From Bacillota bacterium (GTDB lineage: Bacteria > Bacillota > UBA4882 > UBA8346): a stretch of DNA of 64,000 bases. This document shows, one piece after another, positions 8,521 through 17,012 of this stretch; position 1 is the first letter of the stretch, and every line of letters starts with the position of its first letter. The stretch lies in contig JAEZCE010000029.1 in NCBI GenBank assembly GCA_023429995.1, positions 43,416 through 107,415 on the forward strand, in the 5' to 3' direction. A program made the translations under genes and the position numbers. Below the pieces are notes generated by a model. That model had not been told where the DNA came from. It did no database searches and saw only the letters and a list, made by a program, of their open reading frames with translations.

Positions 8521-9300
8521 ATGTTTGGGTTGGAAAGAAAAGCAGAAATCGTTTCGCTGCTCGAGCGGACGGGAAAAATCGAAGTCGACACTCTTTCAAA
8601 GAGATTTGGCGCCTGTAAAGAAACGATTCGCCGTGATTTACGCGAATTGGAAAAAGAGGGCTTTTTAAAACGCACCCACGGCGGTGCTATGCTTAATGTC
8701 ACCACTCCCAAACCCCAATTGGAACTACCGGTATCCGTGCGAGAAATTCAACATTACGAAGAAAAAATGATCATTTGCAAAATGGCGGCGTCAATGATAG
8801 CCGACGGGGATGCCATTTTCGTGGATAACAGCTCTACAACTATTTATCTGATCCGCTATATTCCAAAAGACATCCATGTATGCATCATTACCAACTCTTT
8901 AAAAGTTCTCTCAGAGGCCGTCCAAGTCCAAAACCCCAATCTAGAGTTTATTTGTTTGGGGGGAATTTTTAAAATGAACAATATGTCTTTTTCCGGGACC
9001 ATTCCTCAAAAGATCGCCCAGGAATATTATCCCAGTAAAGCTTTTTTGTCCTGCGCCAGCATCAACGAACACCACATGCTCACCGATTCCAGCGCCGCCG
9101 AAGTGGACACCAAACGTTTAATGATCGAGCGCTCGCAAAGGGTGATCATCCTTGCCGACTATACCAAGTTTACCAACATGGGACAAATTTTCTTAGCGGA
9201 TTTTTCAGCGGTCGACTCGATTATCACGGACCAGAAGACCAATGTATTCTCTCTCGACTATCTGAAAAAATATCAAGTAGAATTGTTAGTCAGCGAATAA
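8521..9300 (+). CDS. DeoR-family transcriptional regulator of the sugar locus
   Basis: 259 residues. The N-terminal winged helix (residues about 5-60) contains VDTLSKRFGACKETIRRDLRELEKEGFL-type sequence and the THGGA wing typical of DeoR regulators. The C-terminal DeoRC domain has DGDAIFVDNSSTT, a ribose-5-phosphate-isomerase-like loop that senses a phosphosugar. It lies inside the rightward operon, between the aldolase and the kinase, so it probably autoregulates both operons through the repeated motifs at 6492-6595. The inducer is likely a pathway intermediate. Confidence 0.92.
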   Translation: MFGLERKAEIVSLLERTGKIEVDTLSKRFGACKETIRRDLRELEKEGFLKRTHGGAMLNVTTPKPQLELPVSVREIQHYEEKMIICKMAASMIADGDAIFVDNSSTTIYLIRYIPKDIHVCIITNSLKVLSEAVQVQNPNLEFICLGGIFKMNNMSFSGTIPQKIAQEYYPSKAFLSCASINEHHMLTDSSAAEVDTKRLMIERSQRVIILADYTKFTNMGQIFLADFSAVDSIITDQKTNVFSLDYLKKYQVELLVSE

Positions 9301-9313
9301 AAGGAGAAATTCT

Positions 9314-10786
9314 ATGGATTATATCGCGTTTGATTTAGGCGGCAGCGGCGGTAAACTCTTTTTAGGCCGTTACGATGGAGAGCGTCTATCTCTTCTTGAT
9401 GTACACCGCTTTGAGAACAATCCCATCTCCATCCACAACGGCTTGTATTGGGATATCTTCAATATTTACAAACAATTAAACACCGGAGTCAAAAAAGCCG
9501 CCGAGCTCGCTGAAGGACCCATTATTTCGATGGGCCTGGATACCTTCTCCAATGATTTTGCCTTTATTGATAAAAACGGCGAGGTTCTCACACCACTGCG
9601 CTGTTACCGGGATATCCGGACTGAGAAATATAAAAACGCGGTTTACGACAAAATGCCCCCCGACATGTTATATACCCAGTCCGGCAATCAAATCGCTCCC
9701 TTTAATACATTGATGCAACTGGCCGCAATGCAGGAATCCGGTCAGGGGTATATCCTGGAAAAAGCCTATAAAATGCTTTTTACGCCGGATTTACTGATTC
9801 ATTTTTTGACAGGCGTTGCGGCTAGCGAGTATACCATCGCCTCCGTCAGCCAGATGTTTGATTATAACCAAAATACCTGGAATGAAAAAATAATCAAGAC
9901 ATTCAATATTCCCCGGGAAATCCTCGGCGAAATCGTAAAACCGGGAACCGTTCTCGGAGAAACCCAGAGTACCTACAATAAGGAGCTCAGCCTATCCGGC
10001 TTTAAACTTGTTTCTGTTTGTGAGCATGATACGGCTTCCGCATTCCTCGCTTCCATCTCCAAAGGAGATAAAGCCATTATCAGCAGCGGGACCTGGTCGC
10101 TGGTGGGTACGGAGGTTAAACAACCCATCATCAATGCAATGGGATATAAGTACAATATCGCCAACGAAGGCGGTGTCGAGGGCAGGCACCGTCTGATCCG
10201 CAATGTTATGGGACTTTGGATTATTCAAGAATTGCGAAATTATTATAATAACCATGGGGCGCAGTACAGCTTTGAGGATATGGAAAAGGCGGCTTCTCAG
10301 GCAAAGCCCTTTGCCTACCGTATCGACCCGGATGATTTGATTTTCTTTTCTCCCGAGGACATGCCCCTTAAAATCAGCCGGAAATGTTTGGAAATCGACG
10401 GCAAAGCGCCGCAGACCATGGGGGAAACCGTTCGTTGCGCCTCCGAAAGTCTGGCCTTTAAATACCGCTGGGCGATTGAAAAAATCGAACAGTTAGTTGG
10501 AAAGCAGCTGCCCATCATCAATCTTATCGGCGGCGGCTCCAAGGACAAGTTAATCTGCCAATTTACCGCGAATGCTTGTAATAAACCGGTTTTGGCGGGA
10601 TTATCCAATGCTACCGCCCTTGGAAATATATTGGTACAGTTGATGGCCGACAAGCAAATCGCATCCATCGAACAAGGCCAGGAGCTTATTCAACGCTCTT
10701 TTCCCTTCTCCCAATACCAGCCTTGCGACGCAGAACTTTGGAATGAGAAATACGGCGAATTTAAAACGGTATTTCATCTTGATTAG
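9314..10786 (+). CDS. FGGY-family carbohydrate kinase, rhamnulokinase (RhaB) branch
   Basis: 490 residues with the actin-like FGGY fold. The N-terminal AFDLGGSGGKLFLG loop, the segment SSGTWSLVGTE, NVMGLWIIQELR and NLIGGGSKDKLICQFTANA all line up with conserved blocks of rhamnulokinase. It would phosphorylate a ketose, in this branch usually at C1, with ATP. AAAGGAGA precedes the ATG by 7 bases and the DeoR gene ends 13 bases upstream. No rhamnose isomerase is visible here, so the natural substrate may be another ketose supplied by the epimerase or dehydrogenase of the divergent operon. Confidence 0.9.
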   Translation: MDYIAFDLGGSGGKLFLGRYDGERLSLLDVHRFENNPISIHNGLYWDIFNIYKQLNTGVKKAAELAEGPIISMGLDTFSNDFAFIDKNGEVLTPLRCYRDIRTEKYKNAVYDKMPPDMLYTQSGNQIAPFNTLMQLAAMQESGQGYILEKAYKMLFTPDLLIHFLTGVAASEYTIASVSQMFDYNQNTWNEKIIKTFNIPREILGEIVKPGTVLGETQSTYNKELSLSGFKLVSVCEHDTASAFLASISKGDKAIISSGTWSLVGTEVKQPIINAMGYKYNIANEGGVEGRHRLIRNVMGLWIIQELRNYYNNHGAQYSFEDMEKAASQAKPFAYRIDPDDLIFFSPEDMPLKISRKCLEIDGKAPQTMGETVRCASESLAFKYRWAIEKIEQLVGKQLPIINLIGGGSKDKLICQFTANACNKPVLAGLSNATALGNILVQLMADKQIASIEQGQELIQRSFPFSQYQPCDAELWNEKYGEFKTVFHLD

Positions 10787-10811
10787 CGTTTTCTGAAAAA
10801 AGGAGCAGTTT

Positions 10812-11501
10812 ATGAATAAAATCTCCCCTTCGGTCATGTGTATCAACCCGTTGGATTTGAAAAACCAGTTGGAGGCTCTTTGCTTGGCGGGAGTTGATCA
10901 ATATCATATCGATGTAATGGATGGTCACTTTGTGCCGAACTTCAGTTTGAACCGGACCATCATCGAAGCTATCAAAAGGAATTTCAAACCTTTGATTGAT
11001 ATCCACTTAATGATTGATAACCCGGATCTTTATATAGAGGAGTTTGCAGAGGCAGGGGGAGATATCATCATCCCCCATATTGAAACATTGGCCCATCCGA
11101 TCCGTACGTTGAAAACCATCAGAAAATACGGCAAATGCGCCGGGATCGCCATAAACCCGGCAACCGACATTAACAATATCCCTTACTTGCTTGATTATTT
11201 AGACATGGTATGCATCATGACTGTCGAACCGGGATTTGCGGGTCAGCAAATGATTCCCAGTGTTGTACCCAAAGTGGCGCGGCTGAGGAAAATGCTCCAA
11301 CAGCATGACAAACCGATTGACATTATGGTCGACGGACAAATCAACGTAACGAACGCTTCCATTCTGGTCGAAGCCGGAGCCAATGTACTGGTGCTGGGCT
11401 CTTCCGGGCTTTTCAACCACCCGGTTACCGATTTCCCGGAAGTTGTTTCGTTATTCCGCCACCTTGGAGAGGATTTCGAGATGGCCATAGGAAGAATGTG
11501 A
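10812..11501 (+). CDS. Ribulose-phosphate 3-epimerase family, AlsE-like (allulose-6-phosphate 3-epimerase)
   Basis: 229 residues. The beta-alpha barrel motifs SPSVMC, DVMDGHFVPN, HLMIDNP, VEPGFAGQ and IMVDGQIN supply the metal-binding His/Asp pairs and catalytic Asp residues of the Rpe family. The SPSVMC opening and GSSGLFN near the end resemble E. coli AlsE more than Rpe, suggesting a 6-carbon ketose phosphate substrate (D-allulose 6-phosphate to D-fructose 6-phosphate). AAAAGGAG precedes the start. It follows the RhaB-like kinase by 25 bases. The product could feed the PfkB kinase at the head of the operon. Confidence 0.88.
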   Translation: MNKISPSVMCINPLDLKNQLEALCLAGVDQYHIDVMDGHFVPNFSLNRTIIEAIKRNFKPLIDIHLMIDNPDLYIEEFAEAGGDIIIPHIETLAHPIRTLKTIRKYGKCAGIAINPATDINNIPYLLDYLDMVCIMTVEPGFAGQQMIPSVVPKVARLRKMLQQHDKPIDIMVDGQINVTNASILVEAGANVLVLGSSGLFNHPVTDFPEVVSLFRHLGEDFEMAIGRM

Positions 11502-11508
11502 TCAACCA

Positions 11509-12342
11509 ATGAAGAGCGATTTGCACTGTCACAGTGAATGTTCCGATGGAAGTTTAAGTGTTGCGGATATTTTATATTATGCCAAAAGGATCGGATTGGA
11601 TTACATTGCCCTTACCGATCACGATACGCTTTATGGCTCTAAAATTGCGCTTTCTCTCCAAAGCCGGTTCGGGATCGGAGTGATTCCGGGCGTGGAGATT
11701 TCAACCCGCGATTATCAACGGAACCGCCCCGTCCATATGATATGCTATTTCCCAAAGGATATGGATAAATTGCAATCCTTTTTAAACCAAACGCTAACCT
11801 CAAGGGCCTCCACCAAACTGCAGATGATTGAGAAAATAATGTCCATCTATCCGGTGACCCTAGAGCACATTCAACGTTACAGTAAAAAAAGCCAGTCCAT
11901 TTATGAGTGCCATATTATGCAAGCCTTGGCTGATTTGGGATATACTAATGTGGCAATCGGTCCATTGATGAAACAGCTGATTTCCAGTAAGGGGAGTTGC
12001 TACGTGCCGAATTGTTATCCCGATGTTCATGAAGCCCTGGGGATCATCAAGCAGGTGGGCGGGATAGCCGTCATGGCGCATCCGGGCCAGTTTGATTCCT
12101 TGGAATTATTGGAAGAGCTTGCCGCCGCTCACACGGTTCAAGGAGTGGAATTGAACCACCCGCGCAATAACGAAGAAACCCGGGGGAAAATTGAAACCAT
12201 CGCTTCAAAATACAACCTGATCACAACCGGCGGCACCGACTTTCATGGGGAATACGCCGAAAAACCATATCCTTTAGGTTCTTTTCCTTCTCCGGATCAA
12301 GCCGTGATTTCCCTGCTGGAAATTGCCAAGAAACAAATTTAG
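11509..12342 (+). CDS. PHP-domain metal-dependent phosphoesterase (TrpH/RNase AM family)
   Basis: 277 residues with the PHP signature. LHCHSECSDGSL at the N-terminus, LTDHD near residue 39, GVEIST near 61, MAHPGQF near 187 and GTDFHG near 243 carry the His/Asp/Glu ligands of the trinuclear metal site. The closest named relatives remove a phosphate from 3',5'-nucleoside bisphosphates or act as 5'-3' exonucleases. It starts 8 bases after the epimerase gene, without a strong ribosome site of its own, so it is probably translationally coupled. In a sugar operon it may hydrolyse a sugar phosphate; that is a guess. Confidence 0.87.
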   Translation: MKSDLHCHSECSDGSLSVADILYYAKRIGLDYIALTDHDTLYGSKIALSLQSRFGIGVIPGVEISTRDYQRNRPVHMICYFPKDMDKLQSFLNQTLTSRASTKLQMIEKIMSIYPVTLEHIQRYSKKSQSIYECHIMQALADLGYTNVAIGPLMKQLISSKGSCYVPNCYPDVHEALGIIKQVGGIAVMAHPGQFDSLELLEELAAAHTVQGVELNHPRNNEETRGKIETIASKYNLITTGGTDFHGEYAEKPYPLGSFPSPDQAVISLLEIAKKQI

Positions 12343-12366
12343 AAAAGAAACCCCAAAAACTCTCAT

Positions 12367-13281
12367 TTATAGCCACTTTCCAAGGTATTCCAGGGCATCC
12401 TTCCGCATGGCCATCGTTTCATAATGTCCGGAGTCGTATATTTTTAACTTCCAGCAACCCTCCCGGGCGCCTTCATTTTGATATACTTTGATGAGTTCAT
12501 CATCAATCCGGCCCAGGCCTTCAAAAGGAGTCAATTTATCATACCGTCCGGCCAGGGAAAAATGGCATCTGGGGGCAATAAGGCTATTGATCCGGGCAGT
12601 GGTAAAGTATTTGAAAAGCGACGGCACATAATAGTAAATTCCGTGGTGATCCAGGCCGCGGCTATCAATCAATGCCTGATAATCAGTCAGGCCGCACATA
12701 TCAACGCAAACTTTAATCCTTTCATCCAGAGCAGCCAGCCACCATGACATGGTGGCGCCCATGGATAGACCAATGGTAGCGATACGGGTACCGTCAATTT
12801 CAGGACGTGATAATAGATAATCCACCGCCTTGATGGAGTCATAAACCATCATTCCCCACATAACCCGGCCCTTCCAGAGCATTTCCTTGAATATCTCGCT
12901 TTCGGTGCGGCCGCGCCGTTCCCCAAATCCCCAGGCATCGATAGCCAGCACCGCATAACCTTTGCCCGTCAACTCCCCGGCAAAGTCCGGCTGCTGCAGG
13001 TAAATATTGCCCTTGATCAGCTCATCTTTTCCCAATTGGTAATTGCCGCCGTGGGAATGATTGAAAAGGATCACCGGCGCCTTACCCTGGATGTTTTTCG
13101 GCTTTGCAAAGTAAGCGGGAACCCCTTCCAGACCATTGAGATCCAAAAGTAATTTTTCAAGAAAGTAAGTTTCCTGTTCCACCTGACCGATGGTAACCCC
13201 GGAAACATCCCGCCGAATCGGGGGCAAATCGCCCAGTAATTCGAATAATTTTTGGCGCAGTTCCTCTTTTTCGCTTTTCAC
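12367..13281 (-). CDS. Alpha/beta hydrolase, acetyl-xylan-esterase/dienelactone-hydrolase-like
   Basis: 304 residues with the alpha/beta hydrolase fold. The nucleophile elbow is GLSMG near residue 172, the acid is likely the Asp in AGRYDKLTP, and the histidine is in SGHYETMAM near the C-terminus. The NHSHGG oxyanion region near residue 74 and a WGFGERRG motif match bacterial carbohydrate or cephalosporin-C deacetylase relatives of the abhydrolase_7 group. There is no signal peptide, so it is cytoplasmic. It converges with the sugar operon (24 bases between stops), and may remove acetyl groups from imported sugars, though nothing proves this. Confidence 0.8.
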   Translation of the reverse strand: MKSEKEELRQKLFELLGDLPPIRRDVSGVTIGQVEQETYFLEKLLLDLNGLEGVPAYFAKPKNIQGKAPVILFNHSHGGNYQLGKDELIKGNIYLQQPDFAGELTGKGYAVLAIDAWGFGERRGRTESEIFKEMLWKGRVMWGMMVYDSIKAVDYLLSRPEIDGTRIATIGLSMGATMSWWLAALDERIKVCVDMCGLTDYQALIDSRGLDHHGIYYYVPSLFKYFTTARINSLIAPRCHFSLAGRYDKLTPFEGLGRIDDELIKVYQNEGAREGCWKLKIYDSGHYETMAMRKDALEYLGKWL

Positions 13282-13319
13282 GAGTCCGTAAGCCTCCTCA
13301 AAAAGATATTCTCAAAGAT

Positions 13320-13559
13320 TCACCCCTCGCTATACACTCTTTCAATGACGCCGATCCTTTTCAGCCGTTCCAAAAATTTCTCGATTTTACCGAATTCGCC
13401 TTTAACCTCATATTCATAAAGCCAGCTTGAGCCGTTTTTGAAACTCTCAACCAACCGCGCTTCCAGTAAACATTCATCGGCATTCCGGATGGCCCTCTGG
13501 GGATCAATCGAAGTCGTCACCGACTTTGTAAAGACCAATTGCTTATCCATATAACTCAC
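13320..13559 (-). CDS. Small conserved-looking protein of unknown function (79 aa)
   Basis: I do not recognise this 79-residue cytoplasmic protein. It has no membrane segment, is charged and is predicted mixed alpha/beta, ending with an amphipathic stretch GKIEKFLERLKRIGVIERVYSEG-like helix-strand. The GTG at 13559 has AAAGG 6 bases upstream and is preferred to the ATG at 13550. It lies 38 bases upstream of the esterase gene on the same strand, so the two may be co-transcribed. Base composition matches its neighbours. Confidence 0.6.
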   Translation of the reverse strand: MSYMDKQLVFTKSVTTSIDPQRAIRNADECLLEARLVESFKNGSSWLYEYEVKGEFGKIEKFLERLKRIGVIERVYSEG

Positions 13560-13663
13560 TCACTGCCTTTCTTGGGGGAGACTTCCCCGATGCCAAATTT
13601 TATCGGATATCCTTCATGGATTACCCTTTAGTTTACATCATTATCGGCCAATTTGCCATCGGT

Positions 13664-15037
13664 CTAAATTGCAATCGCTTTCCATTTTCCGGTCCGGAAC
13701 CGGAAGTAAATCAGAACGGCGCGGATCAATTGGTCTATCAAAGCCGCCAGCCACGCTCCACCCAACCCCCAATGAAATACCAGAACAAATAAAGCTGCCA
13801 GCGTTACCCTGGCCACGATCATGCCAATCAAGGAAGATACCAGGGGCCAAAGGGTGTCCCCCGCGCCCCGCAGACACCCGGAGATAATCGACAGATAATT
13901 TTGAGGAAATGTAATGAAAGTGGCAATTTTAAGAACTACGGCCGCCTGAACCAGCACTGCGGTATCCATTGTATAAATCCGGGCGATTTGATAACCCGCC
14001 AAAAAGAAGAATATGCCAATGGATAAAGAAATGCTCAGTCCCAAACGGTTAATTTGGCGGCAGTAAGCTTCGGCAAGCCTGCGATTATTGGCTCCCAGGC
14101 TCCGCCCTGCAAATGAACTGGCCGCGATGGATAACCCGTTAACAATGTTCGACACAAACTGGGTGGTGCTAAGACATACCTGATGCGCGGCCAGGGCGGT
14201 AGTCCCAAGATCGGCGACAATTTTGGTATATAACAAAAAACCCACGCGAAATGCAAACTGCTCCCCGGCTGCGGAAATCCCGATCCTCATGATTCTCTGA
14301 ATCATCTTTACATCGATTTGAAAGCTGTCATGAATCGAAATCCCCACCGGTAGTTTGCTCCGAAACAAGACAAATACCGACATCAAACAGGCCGTGAGTT
14401 TCGCGAGGGTCGTAGCCATGGCCGCTCCTACCAGTCCCATGGCAGGGATAAACCAAAATCCGTAAATCCAGACAACACCGGCCGCCACATTGATAATATT
14501 GGCGAAAATATTATAATACATCGGAACTTTTGATTCCCCGGCCCCCCTGAATATCGAAGTGATTGCAGTTGGAATCGATTGGAAAAGCATTCCTACCGCC
14601 ATGTATTTCATATACATCGTGGCCCAATCCACAGTGTCCGCCTGAGCGCCCAGGAAAACAACGATCTTCCGGGCCCAAACCACACCGATTACGGCTAAAA
14701 CAATTCCCAGAATCACCGCCATAATCACGGTCTGAATTACCACCCCTTTGGCGTCCTGATGATTCCGGGCTCCGATAAACCTGGAAATCAAAGCGGTAGC
14801 GCCGATATTAAAAGATTGAAATACCGCCAAACCAATCAAAACCGGCTGATTGGCAAGGCCTACCGCTCCAAGAGCATAGGCGCCCAGATGTCCAACCAGG
14901 GACAGATTGACGATGGAGATCAGGGACATTAACATCAATTCGGCAATAATAGGGCCGGAAAAAATCAGGATTGATTTCCGGATTTCTCCTTTGGATAGCG
15001 CATAACCCGACTCCAACTCTAAATTTTTCCCGTTCAT
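13664..15037 (-). CDS. MATE-family multidrug/cation antiporter
   Basis: 457 residues with about twelve membrane segments in two similar halves. The opening block GPIIAELMLMSLISIVNLSLVGHLG and the first-half segment NIGATALISRFIGARNHQDA are typical of MatE domains, and the equivalent second-half block ASSFAGRSLGANNRRLAEAY is also present. MATE proteins export cationic drugs or metabolites using Na+ or H+ gradients. It is divergent from the AraC regulator at 15210, which is a candidate controller of its expression. Confidence 0.93.
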   Translation of the reverse strand: MNGKNLELESGYALSKGEIRKSILIFSGPIIAELMLMSLISIVNLSLVGHLGAYALGAVGLANQPVLIGLAVFQSFNIGATALISRFIGARNHQDAKGVVIQTVIMAVILGIVLAVIGVVWARKIVVFLGAQADTVDWATMYMKYMAVGMLFQSIPTAITSIFRGAGESKVPMYYNIFANIINVAAGVVWIYGFWFIPAMGLVGAAMATTLAKLTACLMSVFVLFRSKLPVGISIHDSFQIDVKMIQRIMRIGISAAGEQFAFRVGFLLYTKIVADLGTTALAAHQVCLSTTQFVSNIVNGLSIAASSFAGRSLGANNRRLAEAYCRQINRLGLSISLSIGIFFFLAGYQIARIYTMDTAVLVQAAVVLKIATFITFPQNYLSIISGCLRGAGDTLWPLVSSLIGMIVARVTLAALFVLVFHWGLGGAWLAALIDQLIRAVLIYFRFRTGKWKAIAI

Positions 15038-15184
15038 CCCGGTTCCTCGATTCGTTGTTTAAAGCATGAATGAATTCAACGCGTTATTAAATCGTTTCAA
15101 ATCCATTATAATAACTTGTAAAGTTAATATCTGTATTGTTTTTATTTATTTTGCTTAATTCTTCTTATATTTTATTTAATTCTA

Positions 15185-15193
15185 TGGTAGAAT
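15185..15193 (+). promoter_or_regulatory. Extended -10 promoter candidate for the AraC gene
   Basis: TGG followed by TAGAAT at 15188-15193 reads as an extended -10 box. The same string pattern TTCTATGGTARAAT precedes the chemoreceptor gene at 30658. If transcription starts near 15200, the ATG at 15192 cannot be used, which supports the start at 15210. Confidence 0.35.
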
Positions 15194-15209
15194 GATCAGG
15201 GGTGAGGCA

Positions 15210-16031
15210 ATGGCTTGGCTCAATGAACAAAATCCCTTTTATATCGACCGGCGTAGAGTTAAGCATTACCACGACGGCCATGTTCATGACTGTTTTGAAA
15301 TGCTCTATTTGTCATCCGGGCAACGATTTTTCTTCATCAATGACCGCACTTTTAAAGTCAAGGAAGGCGACCTGATTTTAATCCATCCCAATGTCCTTCA
15401 TAAAGCAACCAGCAATGAGGCTCTGAATTGCGAAGGCGTCCTTCTTTATTTTCTCGAAAAACAGTTATCTCCCGGCCAGCCTATCCGGGAGATCTTAAAA
15501 CCTTTATTTCAAAATGAAACCGTCGCCTTCGGTTTATCCTTGAGCGCCCGCGCTTTCGTGGACGAATTATTCTCTAAAATGTTGGGAGAATACCGGACCA
15601 TGAATAACGAATATCTATTGGCAATGCAAGCTTATGTTTTGGAACTGCTCATTTTCCTTTCCAGGAATAGTAAGCAGTCCCCATCAACCTCTTTCGAACA
15701 TCCCAGTCTGATTCATGAAAAAGTATCCGATATCGCCGCTTATATTAACCAACATTATGCCCAAGCGCTCTCTCTTAGTTTTTTGGCAGGCCATTTTTAT
15801 ATCAGTCCCAATTACTTGTGTAAAGTATTTAAGGAAGTTACTGATTTTACTTTAATCGAATATATCAATAACGTCCGGGTCAAGGAAGCGAAAAGGCTTT
15901 TGCTGGAATCCAGGGAAAAAGTGGTTGATATTGCGGAAAAAGTCGGTTTTGGAAGTATCACCAACTTCGGCAGGGTATTTAAGGAAGTAACGGGACATCC
16001 GCCGTTGTATTACAGGAAACTTGGGAAGTAA
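15210..16031 (+). CDS. AraC-family regulator with N-terminal cupin sensor
   Basis: 273 residues from the ATG at 15210, which follows GGGGTGAGG. Residues about 10-90 form a cupin beta-barrel with HYHDGHVHDCFEMLYL, a sugar- or small-molecule-sensing pocket. The last about 100 residues hold two helix-turn-helix units, including LSFLAGHFYISPNYLCKVFKE and VVDIAEKVGFGSITNFGRVFKEVTG, the AraC signature. It is divergent from the MATE pump, so local control of that pump or a nearby sugar operon is plausible. The ligand is unknown. Confidence 0.92.
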   Translation: MAWLNEQNPFYIDRRRVKHYHDGHVHDCFEMLYLSSGQRFFFINDRTFKVKEGDLILIHPNVLHKATSNEALNCEGVLLYFLEKQLSPGQPIREILKPLFQNETVAFGLSLSARAFVDELFSKMLGEYRTMNNEYLLAMQAYVLELLIFLSRNSKQSPSTSFEHPSLIHEKVSDIAAYINQHYAQALSLSFLAGHFYISPNYLCKVFKEVTDFTLIEYINNVRVKEAKRLLLESREKVVDIAEKVGFGSITNFGRVFKEVTGHPPLYYRKLGK

Positions 16032-16235
16032 GCGGCATGGAAATTTATGAAAAAATAATTCCTTCTGAAAGGCGCAGGGTGCATAGGAAAGCAATTAAAA
16101 AGGGTGGTCAACAGACGCCACCTGTTCCCTGTTTTGCTGGTATTTTGCAGGTATACAAAGTATAATATTTCTGTGAATATCTAGCGTGAGTAATATTACA
16201 ACTAAAGATACCGTTGGACACGAGAGGCTAATATT

Positions 16236-16850
16236 ATGGAATTCAACGAAAAGCTGCAACAGCTTAGAAAAAACCAGGAGCTGACACAGGAACAGCTTGC
16301 GGAAGAGCTATTTGTATCCAGAACGGCTATTTCAAAATGGGAAAGCGGCAAGGGTTACCCCAACATCGAATCTCTCAAAAACATATCGAAGCTTTTCTCG
16401 GTTTCTATTGATGACTTACTCTCGGGCGAAGAACTTATTTCTCTTGCTGCACATGAAAACCGAACCAACATGAGCAAGATTTTCAGCTTGATTTTTGGCA
16501 TTTTAGATTTGATGGCGCTTGCTTTCCTGTTTCTTCCGCTTTATGGGCAACAGGATGGCGAACTTATCTGTGCTGTAAACTTATTTGCATTTTACGATGC
16601 TTCCGCTGTTACCCGGGCTATCTATTTTGTCTTGCCCGCTCTGATGGCTGCATTTGGTGTTATAGAGTTAATCGTGCAATATTATGACAACAATAAGTGG
16701 CTTAACATCAGCAAAACTTGTTCGATACTTTTACAGGCGCTTGCGATACTTGTCTTTATCTTGACGCGCCAGCCTTATTCTACATCGCTCATGTTTATGT
16801 TCTTTATGATTAAGGTGGCTCTTTTGATCAAGGGCAGTCGGATAAAATAA
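16236..16850 (+). CDS. bcrR: BcrR-like membrane-bound one-component regulator of bacitracin resistance
   Basis: 204 residues. Residues 1-66 are an XRE-type helix-turn-helix (LTQEQLAEELFVSRTAISKWESGKGYPNIESL). From about residue 80 there are four hydrophobic segments (near 82-104, 118-146, 160-180 and 186-200). This is the architecture and size of BcrR of Enterococcus, which senses bacitracin from the membrane while bound to DNA. Gene order bcrR-bcrA-bcrB-phosphatase and a BcrR-type operator downstream at 16881 strengthen the call. A weakly placed TATAAT at 16161-16166 may be part of its promoter. The module is more AT-rich than the sugar operons to its left. Confidence 0.85.
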   Translation: MEFNEKLQQLRKNQELTQEQLAEELFVSRTAISKWESGKGYPNIESLKNISKLFSVSIDDLLSGEELISLAAHENRTNMSKIFSLIFGILDLMALAFLFLPLYGQQDGELICAVNLFAFYDASAVTRAIYFVLPALMAAFGVIELIVQYYDNNKWLNISKTCSILLQALAILVFILTRQPYSTSLMFMFFMIKVALLIKGSRIK

Positions 16851-16865
16851 AATGCCTGAACCCCT

Positions 16866-16910
16866 TGCAATAAGCCCTCTGACACGAAAAGTGTCGGAGG
16901 GCTTATTGCA
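16866..16910. promoter_or_regulatory. BcrR-type operator (GACA-N7-TGTC) within a long perfect palindrome
   Basis: GACA at 16881-16884 and TGTC at 16892-16895 are separated by exactly 7 bases, matching the inverted repeat known to bind BcrR in the enterococcal bcrABD promoter. Here the site is the centre of a 20-bp stem (16866-16885 with 16891-16910, one wobble pair) with a GAAAA loop. The stem is not followed by a T run, so it is not a normal terminator. It lies about 100 bases before bcrA, suited to activating the bcrA promoter. Only one such site is visible. Confidence 0.75.
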
Positions 16911-17012
16911 TTGTGACGGTTCGTTTCTTGATTGTTTCCATATCTGAATGCACAATAAAAATGGGGCTCGCACACAAATAGCACATCTTGAAAAATAGAA
17001 GGGAAACTGCAA

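Noticed and set aside
16866..16910. Strong hairpin after bcrR called as an intrinsic terminator
   Set aside because: No T run follows on either strand, and the centre is an exact BcrR operator, so a regulatory site is more likely.
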